From Caenorhabditis remanei (Eukaryota; Nematoda; Chromadorea; Rhabditida; Rhabditidae): a stretch of DNA of 64,000 nucleotides. Shown here one piece after another: positions 25,665-36,636 of this stretch. Position numbers and translations under genes: made by a program. The notes beneath the pieces are model-generated. The model worked only from the letters and a program-made list of their open reading frames with translations. It searched no databases and had not been told where the DNA came from. Each line of letters begins with the position of its first letter. The first letter of the stretch is position 1. The DNA lies in assembly GCF_010183535.1 (NCBI RefSeq), contig NC_071328.1:16678001-16742000 (forward strand), read 5' to 3'.

Positions 25665-26090
25665 ACACAGTACTGGCCATAAAGAATGCAACACTTGCAG
25701 TTTTTAGTTGAAAAAGGTCAACTTTGTGAGTGTGGCACGGCCTCCCTGATAGTCGCACAATATTGATTGTTTATGGAATGTGTAGATCACAAATAGAGCT
25801 TTATTTTTGTAGTTGACAACTTTTTTGTGCAGGCACAACCTGAGAAGTTACAGGCAGGCTATATATGTAGCTCTTATCCTTTTAGCACTAAAATATGACA
25901 ACAATTGCGAGAAATTTCTTTGACGACTGATAACTTCTTAGGATGTGTCCGTACAGAAAAGTTGTCAACTACAAAAATGAAGCTCTATATGTGCTCTGTA
26001 TATTCCATAAACCATCAATATTGTGAGACTATCAGGGAGGCCGTGATACACTCACAAAGTTGCCCATTTTCAATTGAAAACTGCAAGTGA
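25665..26090. repeat. Imperfect palindrome with MITE-2-type core
   Basis: The outer arms run from CACTTGCAGTTTTTAGTTG through CGGCCTCCCTGATAGTC to TAGAGCTT. They are mirrored by AAGCTCTATATGTG, GACTATCAGGGAGGCC and CAATTGAAAACTGCAAGTG. The inner arms are the MITE-2 word GTAGTTGACAACTTTT and its complement. Half copies of the same arm occur near 26,640-26,770, 31,050-31,120, 31,240-31,350 and 39,230-39,350. Confidence 0.7.
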
Positions 26091-26619
26091 CTCTTCCATT
26101 CCACTGTCATTTTATTGAATATATCCAAAGCATCGTGATTGCAGTCATCTAACATCATAATAAGGATAGACAACAGGAACAGAGTGGTGGAATGCGTTTT
26201 CAGTCATCTATCATTAAAGGAAATTCGAGAAGTCAAATGACCTGAATCTAAGAAATACAGTGAATAGAACGATGGTTTGGCACATGGTGAATATAAATCA
26301 GTGGAGTGACATCCCTTAGCAATGATTGTAGTTTAAGACATGACAAATTAACTTTCTTAAGCGTTACCCGTCTTCTATTCAAAAATGAGACCGTTCGAAT
26401 TCCCATTGAATTCAAAAAACCCAGTGAAAAAACTTAAAATTACCTGTTTTCAATGGTTCAGTTACATTAGAATATGAATCAGTGGATTGGTATCCTATCG
26501 GATGATCGTAACCAAAAAAATATGGTGATAAATAATGACTACATTCTTGTTTTTGGCATTTTTTTATAGATTGAGATACAAGCGTTTGATGCTGACCCCA
26601 ACTTCAAGCATCTGTATAT

Positions 26620-27620
26620 CAAATGTGGGCGGAGTCATCAAAAAGTTGTCAACTACAAAAAAGAAGCTCTACTTGTTATCTATACACTCCATAACTAACC
26701 GTGTTTGTGAGACTATCAGGGATGCCGTCTCACATTCTCAAAGTTGACAATTTTCAACTAAAACTTGATACAAGTGTCGAAAATCTTTAAGGCCAGTGAT
26801 GTAACTAGAATTCGAATGAAGAACGTATGAATTCTCTTGCATGTTAATATCTACACATATTCCAAAATAATCGAAAATAAAAAAGAAAAAGATTTTCAAA
26901 ACGTTATTCCTCATATCCTACCTGTCTGCTCGCTGCCCAACCCGATCTACCTTAAGAAAACAGAAAACTTGAGAAAATGGCAGGTCTACAACTCTCAAGT
27001 CGAAAAAACAAAGCTGTAACCGGAAAGTGTTTCAAATTTTTGTTTTGTTTTCAGATAGAGAATACTTATAAATTTATAATATGATCTGCCCACAATAGTT
27101 GACTCTGGAAAGTGAACTGAAAGCTTACTGTACATCAGATAATGAATATTTAGAAGGTGAGGCAGAGAGTATTGGTGGGAAAACGTTGCAGCTCTCAGAA
27201 AATATATGAGTTTTAACAGCCTCAAATTATGAAAAAAAAATAGTGACAAAAATTGTTTTTCAGAATTTTTTCAGCACTATTTCAGATTGTGGACCTTCTC
27301 AACATTTTCACTTCTCATTCATGACGTTTTAATGGAATGCTTTTCAGGATTACAGTATACATGATTATGATAATAACAATTCTGCCCCAATAATGTGTTT
27401 TACTTTAATTTCTGATTTCAGACAAATTTCCAGTCCAGATTCCGAAATGTCGTGCAAATTTGACGAGTTTTTACAGTAACAACTACAGTACCCCCGTGGT
27501 TGCTATGTCGAGATTACAGTGTCATACAATGACTCAATTCCTACAGTACCTCTACAGTATTCTGACGACTGTTCATGTCTTGCTGGAACTTTGAACCACC
27601 CGACCTGTGTCAAACGAATA
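26620..27620 (+). repeat. Block duplicated upstream of both F genes (copy 1)
   Basis: This block aligns over about 1 kb with 39,200-40,180, including ACTAGAATTCGAATGAAGAA and CTCAAGTCGAAAAAACAAAG. Both copies lie 0.3-0.9 kb upstream of an F-family gene, so they are probably shared upstream flank carried along in the segmental duplication. It may hold promoter sequence. Confidence 0.65.
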
Positions 27621-27935
27621 GAGATTTATGGTTATAGATAACGAAAACATCTTCTCATTTTTTGGCAATGGTATGTGACAACCTGGGTCTAACGAGTGTC
27701 TTATGGTGGACCGTGTTCTCACGGAAGGTATACCAGCAAAGGATGTTTGTTTAGACACTGTTTTGAATCTTTAGATGGTCCCTGGGATAATTTTTGTTTC
27801 TAGTATGATCGGTGTAATGATTGGATGTACTGTCCCAGACTAAAAGACGGGAAGAAAAAGACTTATTAGCCTGTCTCATTATTTTCTAACCAATTGGTAC
27901 ACCACCTTCAACTGAATCAATCAACTTATTTTCAG

Positions 27936-30900
27936 AGCGATGCCAATCATGTCATACGACTCGATGACTTAGCATATTATAAAGAACGTCTAGCGCAAGG
28001 TAAGCTTCTTAAGAAACATTATGCAGACTAGAGGAAGAAACATGGAAAATGCGAACTACACATACCTAAAATAACAATTTTAATCGACTTACCGTGTCCT
28101 GTATAGACTCTCACTATCATAACTTGTACTTCAACAGATACAGCTGAATCGTGTCCGTTTTGCATAAACTTTTTTTCAAAGTTAGCTGAAACATTCAGCA
28201 ATACAAAAACAAGTTTTTTGAAATAGCTCCAATTCTGATTTTTTCCGAAAAACAAACAAAAAAAGAATGGCGAAATGTGTTTGAATATGTGTGAAAAAAC
28301 ATTTTGTATGCAGTTTTTGAAAGGTAAGTTCGTTTTATACCCAGAAAATATCGGAAATTAAGAAAAAATGGGAATCAAAAAATTTTTGAGTGAAAAAAAT
28401 TAGAAAAATTATTTTTTCCAAAATTAAAACTTTTTGTTGTTTATTTGTAACCAAACTCAAGACACATGCTTCGACAAAATTGGAGCATTTTTTGGTGAGT
28501 TATGAAGATTTTCCCGAGGTCACCACTTCTGACTTCTGGAGCTCTAGCACGATGCTCCGAGTTTGAGAAGCCAATTCAACAAACTATTTTGTTTATTTGA
28601 GCATTTTCCATCATTTTGACATTAAAAACTCAATAACTCCAAGAGAGAAATAAAAAGTTTTTTTTCGAATTTTCAAATCACGATCAGGAAAAATCGATAT
28701 TTGGAAAAAATCAGAATTGGAGCTATTTCAAAAAAACTTGTTTTTGTATTGCTGAATGTTTCAGCTAACTTTGAAAAAAAAGTTTATGCAAAACGGACAC
28801 GATTCAGCTGAGATACATATGAAAGTATGCAGAAGAGCTGTGCGGAATTCCTTCCTTCTACTTCCTTCTTCCTTCTTCCGGACCTTTTTTTTACTTCCTT
28901 CTTCCTTCTTCCTTTTCAAAAATTTTATTTCCTTCTTCCTTGTTCCTTCTTCCGTTGAAAAGTTTACTAAAATGTTGTAATTTTCGACGGAGTTTTGGCG
29001 GAATTTTGGTGGTTTTCGACGGAATTTTGTATGAAACAACATCAAAATTCGTTTTCAGAGATGACTAGAAAAAAGTTTCCTCAAATTTATCATTTTCAAA
29101 ATTAACTTCCGATTTCCCGGTTCGGAGCCCAACTTCCTTCTTCATTCCTTCTTCCTCCCTTCTTCCGGGCCTTTTTCACTTTTTTATTCCTTCTTCCTTC
29201 TTCCCTTTTGAAAAAGTTATTTCCTTCTTCCTTCTTCCTTCTTCCCTTTTCTATTTTTACATCCGCACAGCTCTGGTATGCAGGTATACTCACTTATGCT
29301 CGCTACTGTATGCAGAATTTTATACCATGTGACAATACGTGACGTCATGAGCCTCTCTCAAACTTTCTACAAAAAGCAACAGAAGTTGACAGTCTCCTAA
29401 ATGGTACTACTCGTTTGCTACTGAGCTACCAAATTGGTAGTACCAATGCTTCGATTTGGCTAAGGGAGCTAAAAATAGTCTCGAAACAGAAACTTATTTG
29501 TGTGCCGACTTTCCGCAAAAATATTGTATGGAATAAAATTATTAAGACAAACGTTTCAATAATTGAGCAGATATCAAAAAATTTGAGTTACAAAATGTAG
29601 AAAACCATCACGTTTATTTTTGTAATTTCAGAGGCCCTCCGTTTCCCATATAAGAAAGATTTCGTTGATTTTTTCCTCGCAATCGTACCAGTTTTCATGG
29701 TCTTCAATCAATACGTTTTTCATTCCTTCATTTGCCTCGACATTTACATGATGGAGCATACGAGAAGTCTGAACAGCTTCATTAACATTGAGGACGGCAT
29801 AATGTGAGTGTTTTTAAGTTGGACGTTGGATTGTCTTGAGACGATTCGAGTATTTTTTTAACTGTTTTTTGGAGTCATAGATCGACCATGTTCAGTTTTT
29901 GCCCTTCAGGCCTGGTATACGAGAAAATCAGAGCCAAAGTTGGAAAAAATGAAAAATTTTTGCCTTTCTGATACGCGAAAAATGTTTCACTTTTTTTTGC
30001 AATTTTCGCGTGTTCAGACACATTCTTCGTGAAACTTGAGCAACGAGCTGTTACCCACTGTACAGAAAAAAGACAAACCGTTTCTCATGGGTTGGTTTCA
30101 TACATACTTGTCAAGGGCTGGGTCTTGGAAAATTTTTGACGGCTTCAAAAAATGTCTCTTTTTTTGAAATTTTTTTCAATTTTTTCTCGAAAATGTGACA
30201 ATTTCTGATAATTTTTCAGAATGTCTCCTAATTCTGAATGATAATCGAACAATTTGACTTTTTCGCGAAAAAATTCGAATAATTCAAAAAAAAATTGTCA
30301 TTCGAACTACCCGGGCGGGCCTTGGCAAGTATGGTTTTATGCATAGTGGGTACCCAGATAACTGATAACACCTTGGTTTATATTTCATTTAGCTCTGCCC
30401 CCTACCGTCTAAAATAGCACCTATATGAGATGAAAATTCTTTTTAAAAAACTGTACGTTTTTTCGATCGAATTTGACGGGAACAAATGAAAAACATTATT
30501 TAAAATCATGGTTGTGTTCAGGCCATATTTTTAGCGCCTCGTTTTCACCAAGAAAAAATTTAATTTTGGTAGAATTTTAGGGTTTTTTCAATCTTTTGCT
30601 TATAACTCAAAATACTTGTATTCATTGAGATGAGCTTGTATTCATAGATTTCAAATTCGGAATTTTGTTCCCGTCAAAATTTGATCGAAAAAACATCCGG
30701 ATTTTTAAAAGAGTTTTCATCTCACATAGGTGTGCTAGTTTAGACGGTGCTCGAGTTTTTCAGTGAGTGTATCTTAAAAAGGCTTCGAAGTTTTAAAGTT
30801 ACCAATCTTTGAGGACTCGTCACAGAATGAGTTTCCGCCCATTGAATTGAATTGTCAACTATCCTCCCTTTTTGTAATTAGTAACAGTTTCATAGCTCAT

Positions 30901-33182
30901 CTCTCCCCCGAAAAAACGAGATTGCGCCTTTTATTAAATTGATTCAGGGGAGGAACAGCAGAAGATATCATAATAGTTTTTAAGTGTTTTCGCAGTTATT
31001 TCCTGCTTTGAAAATATTTTCTGATGGAAATATTTTGTGATTGCGATCCTTGGAGTTTTCAGTTTGAAATGTGGCCTCTCTGATTGCCACACAATCTCGC
31101 TTTTTACGAGATGTCTAGAGCACAATTACAGCTGCAGTTTTGTAATTGACAAACTTTTGTACCATTTCGAAAATTTTGACAAACTGTATCTCCTTTGGCA
31201 GGAATGGTACAAAAAGTTTGTCAATTACAAAACTGCAGCTGTAATTGTGCTCTAGACATCTCATAAAAAATGAGATTGTGTGGCAATCAGAGAGGCTGTG
31301 ACACAACTCACAAAGTTGAATATTTCAAACTGAAAACTCTAAGGATCGCAATTTTTTGGACCAATACAGTGTACTTTTCAAAGGTTCCACTGGAATCATT
31401 AAGTACTTTCTTTCTGGAAAAGTCGGTTTACCCGGTGGTTTATTAACAACCATAAATGTAAAACTTAATAAGTCTGGTGTCTTTTGCTATTTTACTACGA
31501 AATAAGACAATTGGACAACATGAAACCTTTTTTGATGTTCACATAAAACATACTTTCAGGCTTCTCTTCTTGGGGTCATACGTTGGAAAATTCAGCAACC
31601 TCCCGTTTATTGGAAAATTAGAGGTTTGAGTATCAAACATAATACCCGCATAGTCTAACTTTTTCAGATTGGAGGTTCTCTCCTCGCATTGACATTCGCG
31701 AAAGTTGCACTTGCTTGGGGAATTTTTAGCAATTCGGATATGCAAAAGAGGGTATTCTTTATTGCTTGCGGAGGTGATTATTTCTGATCTCATTTTGAAG
31801 TTGACAGAATGTTCTTTTCAGGATTAGAGGGAGTTCTGAATACAAATCTAAATGCCACTAGAGTTTTCGAATTTGTTCACCAAGATTACAAAGGTCTAGT
31901 AATGGAAGTACTGACGATGGCGTTGGGCCACCTGACAAGCATATTATTTATAACGCATGATGGAGTTGCAATGTTGAGAACCATCATCGACAATGTGGAA
32001 TTTGGTTTGTTTTTGACTCAGGCCATTATCATAATATGGTATATCGTGAGTTTTACTGTCACAAGAAAAGCAATGAACTCAAGTTTCCAGGTAATCAATA
32101 AATTCCGATATTTACATTTGAAAGAGAATTATCGCCTGATGAAAATTCACCATGAGAAAACACTTGAAAATCACACCAAATATTTGGATAAAAAGAAATA
32201 TTTCCTCAGTGAGTTTTTTTTTCTCTTGTATTTGCGTGCAAAGTAAAAAAGAATGTCAAAATAGGGTGGAAAGTATAGTTATGAATAATTGATTGTTACT
32301 TTTTCTTCATGCGAAAAATGACGTAATTCATTTTACGAAAGCCGGAATGGAAAAAATAACCGGAATCCTGGAATTCCTAAATGTGCAAAACTAAGTCACT
32401 TTTTACGGGTGTTTTAATGATAAATAAACTCTAAAACTACTTTTAAATATCATATCAAAACCAACAAAGAAGTACTATAGTCGTCTTTTAAAGGCGTATT
32501 GTGATCTGTTGTGATATTTTCATATCATAATGTATGCATTTCGACAAGTTCATTTTCATAGTTCAAGAATTTTTTAATTTGGTCCACAACCCGGAGCTGA
32601 GAGCGAGCGCCGGAAAGTTTGGTCATTGAGAAGGCCGAAGAAAATTGGTGACCGTGGCCTAGAAATTCTACTAGAAAAACAACTTTGCCGAAATGAAATT
32701 TCTAGAACATTCTCGCTGACCAAACTTTCCGTTGGCTTTTTCAGTATTCTGCTATTTCTGGCGTTATTTTTGATAGTTTTTAGTGTTTTTCTATTAATAT
32801 TTGCCTTATTCTATCGAAATTATTGAAGAAATATAACAAAAATAATCCAAAATTTAAAAAATCAACGAATTTCTAGTAGAATTTCTAGGCCACGGTCACC
32901 AATTTTCCTCGGCCTTCTCAATGATCAAACTTTCCGGCGCTCGCTCTCAGCTCCGGGTTGTGGACCAAATTAAAAAATTCTTGAACTATAAAAATGAACT
33001 TGTCGAAATGCATACATTATGATATGAAAATATCACAACAGATCACAATACGCCTTTAAACCTAAAAAGTTGAAAACTTTACTTCTGAATTCCGCAAATT
33101 GTTGAAAAAAGTGTTTTTGTTATCCATTACAAAAAAATTTTATTTTGTTTTATTTTTCAAATGTTCAGGAAGAGCACACTAA
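27936..33182 (+). CDS. Family F multi-membrane protein, copy 1 (start not found)
   Basis: Exons: 27936-27999, 29632-29803, 31560-31623, 31668-31773, 31822-32045, 32091-32208, 33169-33182; 253 codons then TAA. Exon lengths 172, 64, 106 and 118 are identical to the intact copy at 40,547. Four or five hydrophobic segments are visible (near FFLAIVPVFMVFNQYVF, LTMALGHLTSILFI, LTQAIIIIWYI), followed by a basic tail. It shares F-x-C-x-D-x(4)-E-x-TR-x-L-x-S with the 40.5-kb copy. The first exon here has no in-frame ATG: the frame runs open into the intron and reaches a TAG. Either there is a further upstream exon or the start has been lost, so this may be a pseudogene. Introns are long and full of palindromes. 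A 23-bp minisatellite follows the stop within 60 nt. No function recognised; probably nematode-restricted. Confidence 0.7.
28128..28815. repeat. Inverted repeat in F copy 1, intron 1
   Basis: Arms of ~110-120 bp at about 28128-28250 and 28697-28815 are reverse complements, sharing for example CGTGTCCGTTTTGCATAAAC and TTAGCTGAAACATTCAGCAA. The spacer is ~450 bp. It could fold into a long intronic hairpin. Confidence 0.7.
28850..29275 (+). repeat. CTTCCTTC-type microsatellite blocks
   Basis: There are two blocks of CTTCCTTCTTCC repeats (about 28850-28960 and 29125-29255), each interrupted by CCGG(A/G)CCTTTTTT. They are probably two copies of one repeat unit separated by 170 bp. The arginine/lysine-rich reverse frames over them are products of the repeat. 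Confidence 0.65.
30400..30755. repeat. Inverted repeat in F copy 1, intron 2
   Basis: The left arm (about 30400-30482: ACCGTCTAAAATAGCACC, GAGATGAAAATTC, TTTCGATC) pairs with the right arm (about 30668-30755: GATCGAAAAAAC, TTTTCATCTCACATAGGTG, TAGACGGT). The spacer is ~190 bp. Confidence 0.6.
31038..31353. repeat. Palindrome in F copy 1, intron 2
   Basis: Arms of ~125-150 bp around a ~40-bp centre share TGCGATCCTTGGAGTTTTCA, GTCTAGAGCACAATTACAGC and TTTTGTAATTGACAAAC. The outer part is related to the arm of the palindrome at 25,665-26,090. Mirror-image open frames on the two strands (around 31,115-31,255) follow from the symmetry and are not genes. Confidence 0.75.
32487..33060. repeat. 574-bp near-perfect palindrome in the last F copy 1 intron
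   Basis: Arms of about 187-190 bp (32487-32673 and 32871-33060) surround a ~195-bp spacer. They share GCGTATTGTGATCTGTTGTG, GGAGCTGAGAGCGAGCGCCG and GGTGACCGTGGCCTAGAAAT. No transposase frame and no convincing target duplication are visible. Confidence 0.8.
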
Positions 33183-34596
33183 TCGCCAACACTACAACAA
33201 CATCTACCAATACCCAAATGATCTTTCCTACATATCTTTTCTATGATTCCAACATTATCTTTTCTATGATTCCAACATTATCTTTTCTATGATTCCAACA
33301 TTATCTTTTCTATGATTCCAACATTATCTTTTCTATGATTCCAACATTATCTTTTCTATGATTCCAACATTATCTTTTCTATGATTCCAACATTATCTTT
33401 TCTATGTTTCCAACATTATCTTTTCTATGTTTCCAACATTATCTTTTCTATGATTCCAACATTATCTTTTCTATGATTCCAACATTATCTTTTCTATGAT
33501 TCCAACATTATCTTTTCTATGATTCCAACATTATCTTTTCTATGATTCCAACATTATCTTTTCTATGATTCCAACATTATCTTTTCTATGTTTCCAACAT
33601 TATCTTTTCTATGATTCCAACATTATCTTTTCTATGATTCCAACATTATCTTTTCTATGATTCCAACATTATCTTTTCTATGTTTCCAACATTATCTTTT
33701 CTATGATTCCAACATTATCTTTTCTATGATTCCAACATTATCTTTTCTATGATTCCAACATTATCTTTTCTATGATTCCAACATTATCTTTTCTATGTTT
33801 CCAACATTATCTTTTCTATGTTTCCAACATTATCTTTTCTATGATTCCAACATTATCTTTTCTATGATTCCAACATTATCTTTTCTATGATTCCAACATT
33901 ATCTTTTCTATGTTTCCAACATTATCTTTTCTATGTTTCCAACATTATCTTTTCTATGATTTTACACATCTGTCAGATATTTCAAAGTTATTGAAAAAGT
34001 AGGGTGTTTTCAGTTGATTTTTCAACAAAAGATAACTCAAAAGTTACCCACCAGAAAAACACAAAAAAGTTATAAGTGGGTTCATACCACGGTTTTGAAC
34101 AAAACTGTGTGAGCCAATTTTCGAGATTTGCCCTGGTTCTCGTAAAAATGGATTACCACTTCATTCCCCGTTCAAAAACTACCTCACGTGTGAATTTTCA
34201 GAATTTTTTCATTTTTCGTGACATTCCACGATTGATGACGTCATCTGCCCCTAAAATCGTTCTAAAAGACCGTGCAACGTAAAATTCTCTCGCCGTGCAC
34301 GTGAAAAAATGTTGAAATATAATGAAAAATTCCATGCGAGAGGCCCTTTTTTGACACTTTGAAGCCTCATAACTCGTTTTCTCTTTTCCGCAAAATTCTG
34401 AGCCGATTCATATCAAACACTCTCAATTTCAGGAATACCGCAGTCCCCCTTTGAAAACCGCTCCGTTCGACTCTCATTAGAGCGCGTCTTCGCTAGCCTC
34501 GATCGCCTCAGTGCGCGGTCTTCTGTTGCCCCTTCTTTTACCCTCCTCTTACCCTCCGTGTATTGATTTTTGCGTGAGGTCCACTATTTCCAAACG
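33183..34596. other. Spacer between F copy 1 and T-A
   Basis: It contains the 32-unit minisatellite (33,230-33,965) and then ~630 bp of unique-looking sequence. The last 120 bp before T-A (from ATTAGAGCGCGTCT at about 34,478) is shared with the flank upstream of T-D (about 45,141). Confidence 0.7.
33230..33965 (+). repeat. 23-bp minisatellite, 32 units
   Basis: The unit is TATCTTTTCTATG(A/T) followed by TTCCAACAT. The variable base falls at 33246 in the first unit and 33959 in the last: 713 bp, exactly 31 periods, so there is no length change in the whole array. The only variation is A or T at that base; T occurs in units 8, 9, 16, 20, 25, 26, 30 and 31. It begins ~50 nt after the stop of F copy 1 and would lie in its 3' UTR or just beyond. 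Confidence 0.95.
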
Positions 34597-35942
34597 ATGA
34601 TCGACTCTGTAGAATCTGAGGATTCTGACATGAAAATGAATTGTTTTAAGAGGAATTATGAATTAGAAGAGAAACATTTCCTCTGGAATCTTCCATTTTT
34701 GGTCATCAACCCAATATACGGACTATTGAATGGAGCAACTCCATACACTTCAGTCTACAAACAGTCCCCATTGACTCATTTCTGTTTCTGGCACTTTTTA
34801 TTTTTCCATTTCTACCAATCCCCTTTCTCATTCTATCCATACATCCAAAAACCTTCCGAGCCCTGGTTTTATTGTGTTCTTTACAATATATTCCTCGCTG
34901 TTCCAGTTATTTATTTATTCGAAAAAAGATTGCCCTTTATTCAACAAATTCGAGATGTTCAAATCGGTTGTGTTGGCTCTCCTTTATCCAGTTGGTTTAT
35001 GATGTTTGCATATTTGACTGTAGATTTGGACGGGTATTTTGTGGTGAGTTTTGATATTGATAGAAGTTACTAGTTTTGTATCAAAACAAGGACTACATTT
35101 TTGTAGTTGACAACTGTTGTTGTTGTAGTTTTTGTAGTTTTTTATAGTTGTAGTACTAGCGTTTGAAGTCCGCTACTCGCTCCCTCTCTCGCTGGCACAG
35201 GCCTTCCCAACTTCAAGCGCATGTATCTCGAAAGTGGGAGGAGTTATCAAAAAGTTGTCAACTACAAAAATAAAGATTTAAACACGACCTACCCAGCAAT
35301 TATAAAATTTGATTAAATTCGTCAGTAGGGAACGCTATAATAGTACTTCTAACTTGATGACTTCTCACTCTTCAACTGAATTTTCAGATCTCTCGTTGTG
35401 CCTACCACGTGTCTACTTTTACTATTCTTTATTCATTTATTATGACAACTAGTTATGCATCAAATGTCTACATTGCTTTGCCATCTGAAGATCGGAAGAA
35501 ATCGAAATTATTTTTTGGATTACTTCACGTTATCCTCGGAGGAATAATTGGATATTTATCGACAAGGATTACTGTAAGTTTATCTATTTAAAAAAAATCT
35601 TCTCAATAGAGCGCATTTGCCTTCCAAAGAGTAATGTTATTTCAGTTCAACATCACAATCTGTCTGTTTCTTGTCTTTCTCTCCTACATGTTCTCAATTA
35701 ATTCATACAATTATTTATCTGTGAATTCATTTTTATTATGTGAACTTCGATGGTACAAATGGGATTTCGAAGAATCAAGAGGCATCATTTGCCACGTCAT
35801 CAGAAGACGACGTCATCTCTCGAATCCCTCGGAAATTCTGAATTCAACGATTTCTTTGTCTTCTCAAAAAGGATATTTCCAATATGAAGATGATATTCAG
35901 TTGGATCAGAAATATTATAACGAATATTATATGCTTCGTTGA
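34597..35942 (+). CDS. Family T seven-TM protein, copy T-A (309 aa)
   Basis: Exons: 34597-35043, 35388-35573, 35646-35942, both introns phase 0. Seven hydrophobic segments are visible. Four lie in exon 1 (around FLVINPIYGLL, THFCFWHFLFFHFY, YCVLYNIFLAVPVIYLF, SPLSSWFMMFAYLTV), two in exon 2 (TILYSFIMTTSYASNVYI, FGLLHVILGGIIGYL) and one at the start of exon 3 (ITICLFLVFLSYMFSI). A ~75-residue tail follows with a basic VIRRRRHLSNPSE patch. The overall shape is that of a serpentine receptor or similar membrane protein, but I do not recognise a named family. Exon 2 is 186 nt in all five copies. AATAAA follows the stop by four bases. The first in-frame ATG in this frame is used as start. The N-terminus (MIDSVESEDSDM) is shared with T-D. 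Confidence 0.82.
35093..35280. repeat. MITE-2 pair in T-A intron 1
   Basis: GTAGTTGACAACTGTTG at the left and GGAGTTATCAAAAAGTTG with TGTCAACTACAAAAATAAAG at the right flank a filler with TCGCTCCCTCTCTCGC. It is an imperfect palindrome of the MITE-2 family. Related copies sit in intron 1 of T-B, T-C and T-E. Confidence 0.65.
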
Positions 35943-36636
35943 ATTAATAAATATTGCATCTACAGTAATCTTTTTAAAATTTTGTCAGTGTAAAAAAAAT
36001 TGCAGACTTTAAGAACCCAACTTTTTTCACATTTTCTTAGGTTTTGCAGGGAACGTCACTGCTATCATAATGAACCGATTTTTTCGAATGTAGGCTAGTT
36101 TTGTAGATCGAAAAATGGTCTGCATTTTTGTAGTTGACAACTTTTCGATAGCTCCGCCCACTTTTGAGATACAAACGGTTGAGGCTTACGCTCCTTCCCT
36201 CCCTCATTGGTTGCAACGCGTAGCCTAACTTCAAGAGCGTGTATCTCAAAAGTGGGCGGAGCTATCGAAAAGTTGGCAACTACAGAAATATAGTCCGCTT
36301 TTTGATCTACGAAACAAAGTAAAAACCGTAAAAATCGAATAAAAATTGAGTTACTGAGAGGGTCTCAAACCCCTCGATATTTTAGATTGACAAGAATTTG
36401 TTATAATTTCAAACATCTATATCTCAAAAGTGGGCGGATTCTCCTGATATCTACATTTTGGTATATTTTTCAACTCATAATATTTCGTTAAAGTGAGATC
36501 CCCGTTTCTGCCCGTTTGACAAGTATGCTTGCCACCCAACCCATCTGTCCTTCGGCCATCTGCTCTATTCTTCGTGCTGTCCCCCCTTCCATTGCCACAC
36601 GGCATTATTGATTATTAGGGGACAAATTTCTGCGTA
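35943..36636. other. Spacer between T-A and T-B
   Basis: It holds a poly(A) signal directly after T-A, the word TTTTGTCAGTGTAA, a full MITE-2 palindrome (about 36,110-36,305) and ~330 bp of upstream flank of T-B. That flank is almost identical to the flank of T-E (about 47,020-47,320). Confidence 0.7.

Larger units (their letters stand above)
24702..27935. other. Intergenic region, zinc-finger gene to array
   Basis: 24,702-25,620 is pyrimidine-rich and probably the 3' UTR of the zinc-finger gene (AATAAA at 25603-25608). A palindrome occupies 25,665-26,090. 26,620-27,620 is a block repeated upstream of the other F gene (39,200-40,180). No coding exon is convincing; a conserved 60-codon frame in the repeated block was rejected (see rejected list). 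Confidence 0.55.

Noticed and set aside
26837..27019. 60-codon frame also open at 39,416-39,598
   Set aside because: The two copies differ mainly by amino-acid-changing substitutions, and the frame lies in duplicated non-coding flank.
28756..29293. Lys/Arg/Glu-rich reverse frames and Phe/Ser-rich forward frames
   Set aside because: Translation of CTTCCTTC microsatellite inside an intron.
31037..31306. Two ~65-codon frames on opposite strands
   Set aside because: Mirror images produced by the palindrome in an F intron.
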